Shown one piece after another: positions 23,906 through 27,072 of a stretch of 27,072 nucleotides of DNA. The DNA is from Pleurocapsa sp. MO_226.B13 (lineage in GTDB: Bacteria > Cyanobacteriota > Cyanobacteriia > Cyanobacteriales > Xenococcaceae). Location of the stretch: the NCBI GenBank assembly GCA_030064795.1, contig JASJEI010000272.1, positions 1 to 27,072 on the forward strand. Direction: 5' to 3'. Each line of letters begins with the position of its first letter. Within the stretch, counting starts at the first letter, position 1. The notes beneath the pieces are model-generated. The model was not told the DNA's origin and did not search any database. It worked only from the letters and a program-made list of their open reading frames with translations. The translations under genes and the position numbers were made by a program.

Positions 23906-26635
23906 ATGACTGAAACCAAGTCAACCTATGAGTATCAAGTCGGAGGGAGTCTCGACAGTTACGCGCCTAGCTATGTGACGCGAAAAGCCGACTCAGACTT
24001 CTATCAAGTTTTAAAAGCTGGTCAGTTTTGTTATGTCCTCAACTCGCGGCAGATGGGCAAATCTAGCTTGCGGGTGCGAACCATGCAAAGGCTGCAAGCC
24101 GAAGGGACAGTCTGTGTTCTGATTGACTTAACGGAGATGGGCAAGCAGGATATGACCCCAGCAAAATGGTATGGGGGAATTGTCCAATATCTGGTCAGTG
24201 GTTGCCAACTTAGCTCAACAACTCAATGGCGGACTTGGTGGCGGGAGCGGCGGGATGTGCTTTCCCCTGTACAACTTCTGAGCTTATTTATTAAAGAAGT
24301 ATTGTTAGTCGAAGTCAAGCAAAATATCGTCATTTTCGTCGATGAAATCGATCGCGTTCTGAGCCAGAATTTCTCCCTCGATGATTTTTTTGGACTGATT
24401 CGCTGTTTCTATGAGCAGCGGGACACCCATCCCGACTATAAACGCCTCACCTTCGCCCTGTTGGGTGTAGGGACTCCTGCGGATTTGATTCGAGACAAAA
24501 ACCAGACCCCCTTTAATATCGGTCAGGGGATTCAACTGCAAGGGTTTCGGTCTGACGAAGTTCAGCCTTTGCTTGAAGGTTTGTCAGGGAAAATTGCTCA
24601 TCCTGAAGCAGTACTCGGGGAAATCTTAGACTGGACGGGTGGACAGCCCTTTCTGACCCAAAAGCTTTGTCAGTTGGTTATTCGGTTAGAGAATCATGGT
24701 GAGATTCCCCCTTCAGAATCCCCCCAATTTATTGAACAAGTGGTGTGCTCTTGCATTGTGGAAAATTGGGAAGCCCAAGATGAGCCAGAACATTTGAGAA
24801 CCATTCGAGACAGAATTCTCAGAAATGGACAAAAGGTAGTACAACTGTTGGGACTCTATGAGAAAATCTTACAACAAGGAGAGCTCCTTGCCGATGGCAG
24901 TCCCGAACAGATGGAATTACGACTGTCAGGCTTAGTAGTGGAGAAGCAGGGTCAACTCAAGATATATAACCCTATTTATGAAGCTGTTTTTGACCGCAAT
25001 TGGGTTGAGAGGAACTTAGAGAAGTTGCGACCCTATGCTAGGGCCTTCAATGCTTGGCTGGCTTCTGGGAGTCAGGATGAGTCCTGTTTATTGCAGGGAG
25101 TAGAGTTGCAGAATGCTTTAACTTGGTCGTTGGGTAAAAGCCTCAGCGATAGGGACTATCAATTTTTGGTCGCTAGTCAAGACTTAGCTAAACAACAGAC
25201 ACAAAAATTATTAGAAGCCAATGAACGAGCAAGTCGCCTGCTGGCAGCATCCAGGTCTAAAGCCAAACAAAAAGTTCGAAAGCAGAGACTGGGATGGAGT
25301 TGGATGCCCTTGGTGGCTTTAGGGTTCACCGTCCCCATTTTACTGCTACGCTTCTCTGGACTATTACAAGGACTAGAATGGAACCTGCTCGATCGCTTCT
25401 ATCGGTGGCGACCTGTAGAAGCCTCAGATGAGCGAATTGTTATTGTTACTATCAATGAAACAGATCTGAAGGAGGTGGGACAGTGGCCCGTTCCTGATGG
25501 GCTTTTAGCCCAGGCTCTTGCTAAGATTCAAGCCCAAAACCCTCAAGCCATCGGACTGGATCTCTATCGAGATTTACCCGTAGAACCCGGGCATACTGAC
25601 TTAGTGAAATTGTTTCAATCGACTCCCAATTTATTTGGCATTGAGAAAGTGTTAGAGCCTGAAATTGCGCCTCCTCCTATCTTGAGTCAGCGGGGACAAG
25701 TGGGTTTTTGCGATTTCCTGGTGGATGCCGATGGCAAGGTACGTCGCGCCCTGTTGTCTGTTATCCTCTCTGACGAGGAACTGCGCTATAGTTTCCCGAT
25801 TAAGTTAGCCTTGCACTATCTTGAAGCTGAGGGAATTACCCTAGAACCCCTTGACAGGGAGGGGCAGCCAGTCAGAGTCAGCTTGGGACAAGCCGTCTTT
25901 GAGCGGTTTACAGGCAATGACGGGGGCTACGTCCGTACCCAGTCGGGAGGCTACCAGATTTTGCTCAATTTTCGCGGTACTCAGGAGAATTTTGCCACTT
26001 TTTCGCTGCGGGAGGTGCTGGACAACCAAATCCCCTCCGATAGTTTCCGCGATCGCCTGGTTCTGATTGGCACTACAGCCGAAAGCATCAAGGATTTATT
26101 TTACACGCCTTACAGTAGCAGATTATTCAATTCCCCCGATGTGATGCCTGGGATAGTTGTCCATGCCAACATTACCAGTCAAATTCTCAGTGCAGCCCTT
26201 GATGGACGACCCCTGCTTCGGAGTTGGTCTGAGCCAATGGAATGGCTAGGGATTTTAGCGATCGCTGGGATCGGGGCAGTAGTCAGTTGGCGGTTTAAAT
26301 CGACTGGGGCGATCGCTTTTTGTGTCCTTGTCGCCAGTAGCGGACTTTTGGGGGGATGTTACCTAGCTTTTGTTTGGGGTTGGTGGCTGCCGTTTATACC
26401 CTCCTGGCTGGTACTTTTGGGTTCGGCGATCGCCTTATTGGTGGTTACTAATAAAAAACGAGAGCGACTCCAATTCAGATTTACTTTAGCCTTGCTGTTA
26501 GAGACTTATCAAGATGATCCAGCGCTCGGGCGCATTGCCATTGAATATCTCAAGCAATCAGAAAGTCAGGAAAATCGGGCTTTCATTGACCGACAGTTGG
26601 TCAAGTATAGCGATCGGGTTTTGGCGCAGGAATAG
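23906..26635 (+). CDS. AAA-like NTPase fused to a CHASE2 sensor domain (membrane protein)
   Basis: This 909-residue protein is read from the ATG at 23906. A TTG at 23861 is possible, but the family starts just before YEYQVGGSL. Residues 8-370 are the AAA-like domain, with Walker A NSRQMGKSS (46-54), an intact Walker B IVIFVDEID (141-149), and GWTGGQPFLTQ-like DWTGGQPFLTQKL (242-254). A winged-helix-like part and a coiled stretch (about 425-460) follow. A transmembrane helix lies at about 467-490. CHASE2 spans about 491-770, with RIVIVTINETDL, IGLDLYRDLP, NFRG and MPGIVVHANITSQIL. Three transmembrane helices (about 779-795, 802-825, 828-849) and a short cytoplasmic tail end the protein. CHASE2 senses an extracytoplasmic signal; usually a kinase or cyclase follows, but here the only effector is the N-terminal NTPase. 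Confidence 0.88.
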   Translation: MTETKSTYEYQVGGSLDSYAPSYVTRKADSDFYQVLKAGQFCYVLNSRQMGKSSLRVRTMQRLQAEGTVCVLIDLTEMGKQDMTPAKWYGGIVQYLVSGCQLSSTTQWRTWWRERRDVLSPVQLLSLFIKEVLLVEVKQNIVIFVDEIDRVLSQNFSLDDFFGLIRCFYEQRDTHPDYKRLTFALLGVGTPADLIRDKNQTPFNIGQGIQLQGFRSDEVQPLLEGLSGKIAHPEAVLGEILDWTGGQPFLTQKLCQLVIRLENHGEIPPSESPQFIEQVVCSCIVENWEAQDEPEHLRTIRDRILRNGQKVVQLLGLYEKILQQGELLADGSPEQMELRLSGLVVEKQGQLKIYNPIYEAVFDRNWVERNLEKLRPYARAFNAWLASGSQDESCLLQGVELQNALTWSLGKSLSDRDYQFLVASQDLAKQQTQKLLEANERASRLLAASRSKAKQKVRKQRLGWSWMPLVALGFTVPILLLRFSGLLQGLEWNLLDRFYRWRPVEASDERIVIVTINETDLKEVGQWPVPDGLLAQALAKIQAQNPQAIGLDLYRDLPVEPGHTDLVKLFQSTPNLFGIEKVLEPEIAPPPILSQRGQVGFCDFLVDADGKVRRALLSVILSDEELRYSFPIKLALHYLEAEGITLEPLDREGQPVRVSLGQAVFERFTGNDGGYVRTQSGGYQILLNFRGTQENFATFSLREVLDNQIPSDSFRDRLVLIGTTAESIKDLFYTPYSSRLFNSPDVMPGIVVHANITSQILSAALDGRPLLRSWSEPMEWLGILAIAGIGAVVSWRFKSTGAIAFCVLVASSGLLGGCYLAFVWGWWLPFIPSWLVLLGSAIALLVVTNKKRERLQFRFTLALLLETYQDDPALGRIAIEYLKQSESQENRAFIDRQLVKYSDRVLAQE

Positions 26636-26707
26636 TTCTCTTTAGCATTGTGGGAAATTGTTGTGAGCAACAACTTGCTATTTGACCTCATCCGTTTCTT
26701 TTCAGGA

Positions 26708-26947
26708 CTACCTACATTCCGTTTTATTGTAAATTTTTTCACAACAGGCACTGACATTTTTACACACGAGCAAAACAGTCTTGAATTTTAAATGCGGATA
26801 CACTTTAGCTTCTGAAGCTGGTTCAAAATAAAGCATTTCATAAAATTTAATGTGGGCTGGTCTAACGCCAGCAACTAAATATTTGGCTTTATTGTCCAGG
26901 ATTGAGTTAGTAATATTTCTATAAATGCTAAAGAGTGCTTTATAGCA
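26708..26947 (-). pseudogene. C-terminal fragment of a FeeM-like N-acyltransferase
   Basis: The minus-strand frame ending at 26708-26710 is open for about 79 codons without a plausible start. It reads AGVRPAHIKFYEMLYFEP, then ASEAKVYPHLKFKTVLLVCK. This resembles the C-terminal part of GNAT-fold N-acyl amino acid synthase (FeeM-type) proteins, in which an NPRHxxFYxxxxGFEP-type segment is followed by a YP and a final beta strand. An in-frame stop at 26948-26950 and the heptamer repeat tract just beyond mark the lost 5' part. The family assignment is by eye and moderate. Confidence 0.5.
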
Positions 26948-26972
26948 CTACGGGAAAACATTAGGACGTTTT

Positions 26973-27072
26973 CTATTCCCTATTCCCTATTCCCTATTCC
27001 CTATTCCCTATTCCCTATTCCCTATTCCCTATTCCCTATTCCCTATTCCCTATTCCCTATTCCCTATTCCCT
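26973..27072 (+). repeat. STRR-type heptanucleotide tandem repeat (CTATTCC)n
   Basis: One hundred bases of perfect CTATTCC repeat, about 14 copies, run to the end of the window and probably beyond. Short tandemly repeated heptamers are a known feature of many filamentous and some other cyanobacterial genomes. The tract contains no reading frame of interest and has no spacers, so it is not a CRISPR array. Confidence 0.95.

Noticed and set aside
26973..27072. CRISPR-like array at the right end
   Set aside because: It is a pure 7-base tandem repeat with no spacers.
1..27072. tRNA or rRNA genes
   Set aside because: I saw no cloverleaf with a T-loop consensus and no rRNA-like block when reading the intergenic regions.

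Overview
The window is cyanobacterial chromosome. It is AT-rich, about twenty copies of the HIP1 octamer GCGATCGC are scattered through its older parts, it ends in a heptanucleotide tandem repeat of the STRR kind, and many gene families are cyanobacterial (Aas acyl-ACP synthetase, YlqD, a PaO-like Rieske oxygenase, AAA-like/CHASE2 proteins, bifunctional kinase/substrate-binding proteins). The exact genus cannot be read from the sequence.

Layout. (1) 1-2450: a CapK/PaaK-type adenylate-forming enzyme, a long inverted repeat, and a DUF6875-type protein. (2) 2609-6221, minus strand: a compact three-gene operon encoding a lipoprotein that fuses a substrate-binding domain to a VWA domain, a membrane-anchored coiled-coil protein, and a second substrate-binding protein. 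No transporter gene is present. A hexapeptide acyltransferase follows on the same strand. (3) 7585-11250: housekeeping genes aas, ylqD-like and a PfkB sugar kinase. (4) 11263-12800: a PaO-like Rieske oxygenase flanked by two gene tails, the C-terminus of an ABC ATPase and the C-terminus of what looks like CysS. (5) 13408-14487: a phage-tail-collar protein and a GNAT acetyltransferase. (6) 14507-19179: a mobile-element scar. A truncated NF041680-type insertion sequence is cut by a complete-ended IS1182-family element with a passenger ORF. That element abuts a headless, internally deleted kinase/substrate-binding pseudogene. (7) 19267-26635: a signalling/oxidation island containing an HTH-AAA protein with an altered Walker B motif, a GMC oxidoreductase fused to a DUF1080 (3-keto-disaccharide hydrolase-like) domain, and an AAA-CHASE2 membrane protein. 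Paired hairpins and iteron-like repeats lie between these genes. (8) 26708-27072: a headless acyltransferase fragment (FeeM-like), then the (CTATTCC)n tract running off the end.

The most interesting items are the single-chain GMC-DUF1080 fusion, which could perform both oxidation and cleavage of a glycoside; the substrate-binding/VWA operon with no transporter; and the two AAA-like proteins beside the decayed kinase/substrate-binding sensor. Nothing here is a CRISPR array, rRNA or recognisable tRNA.
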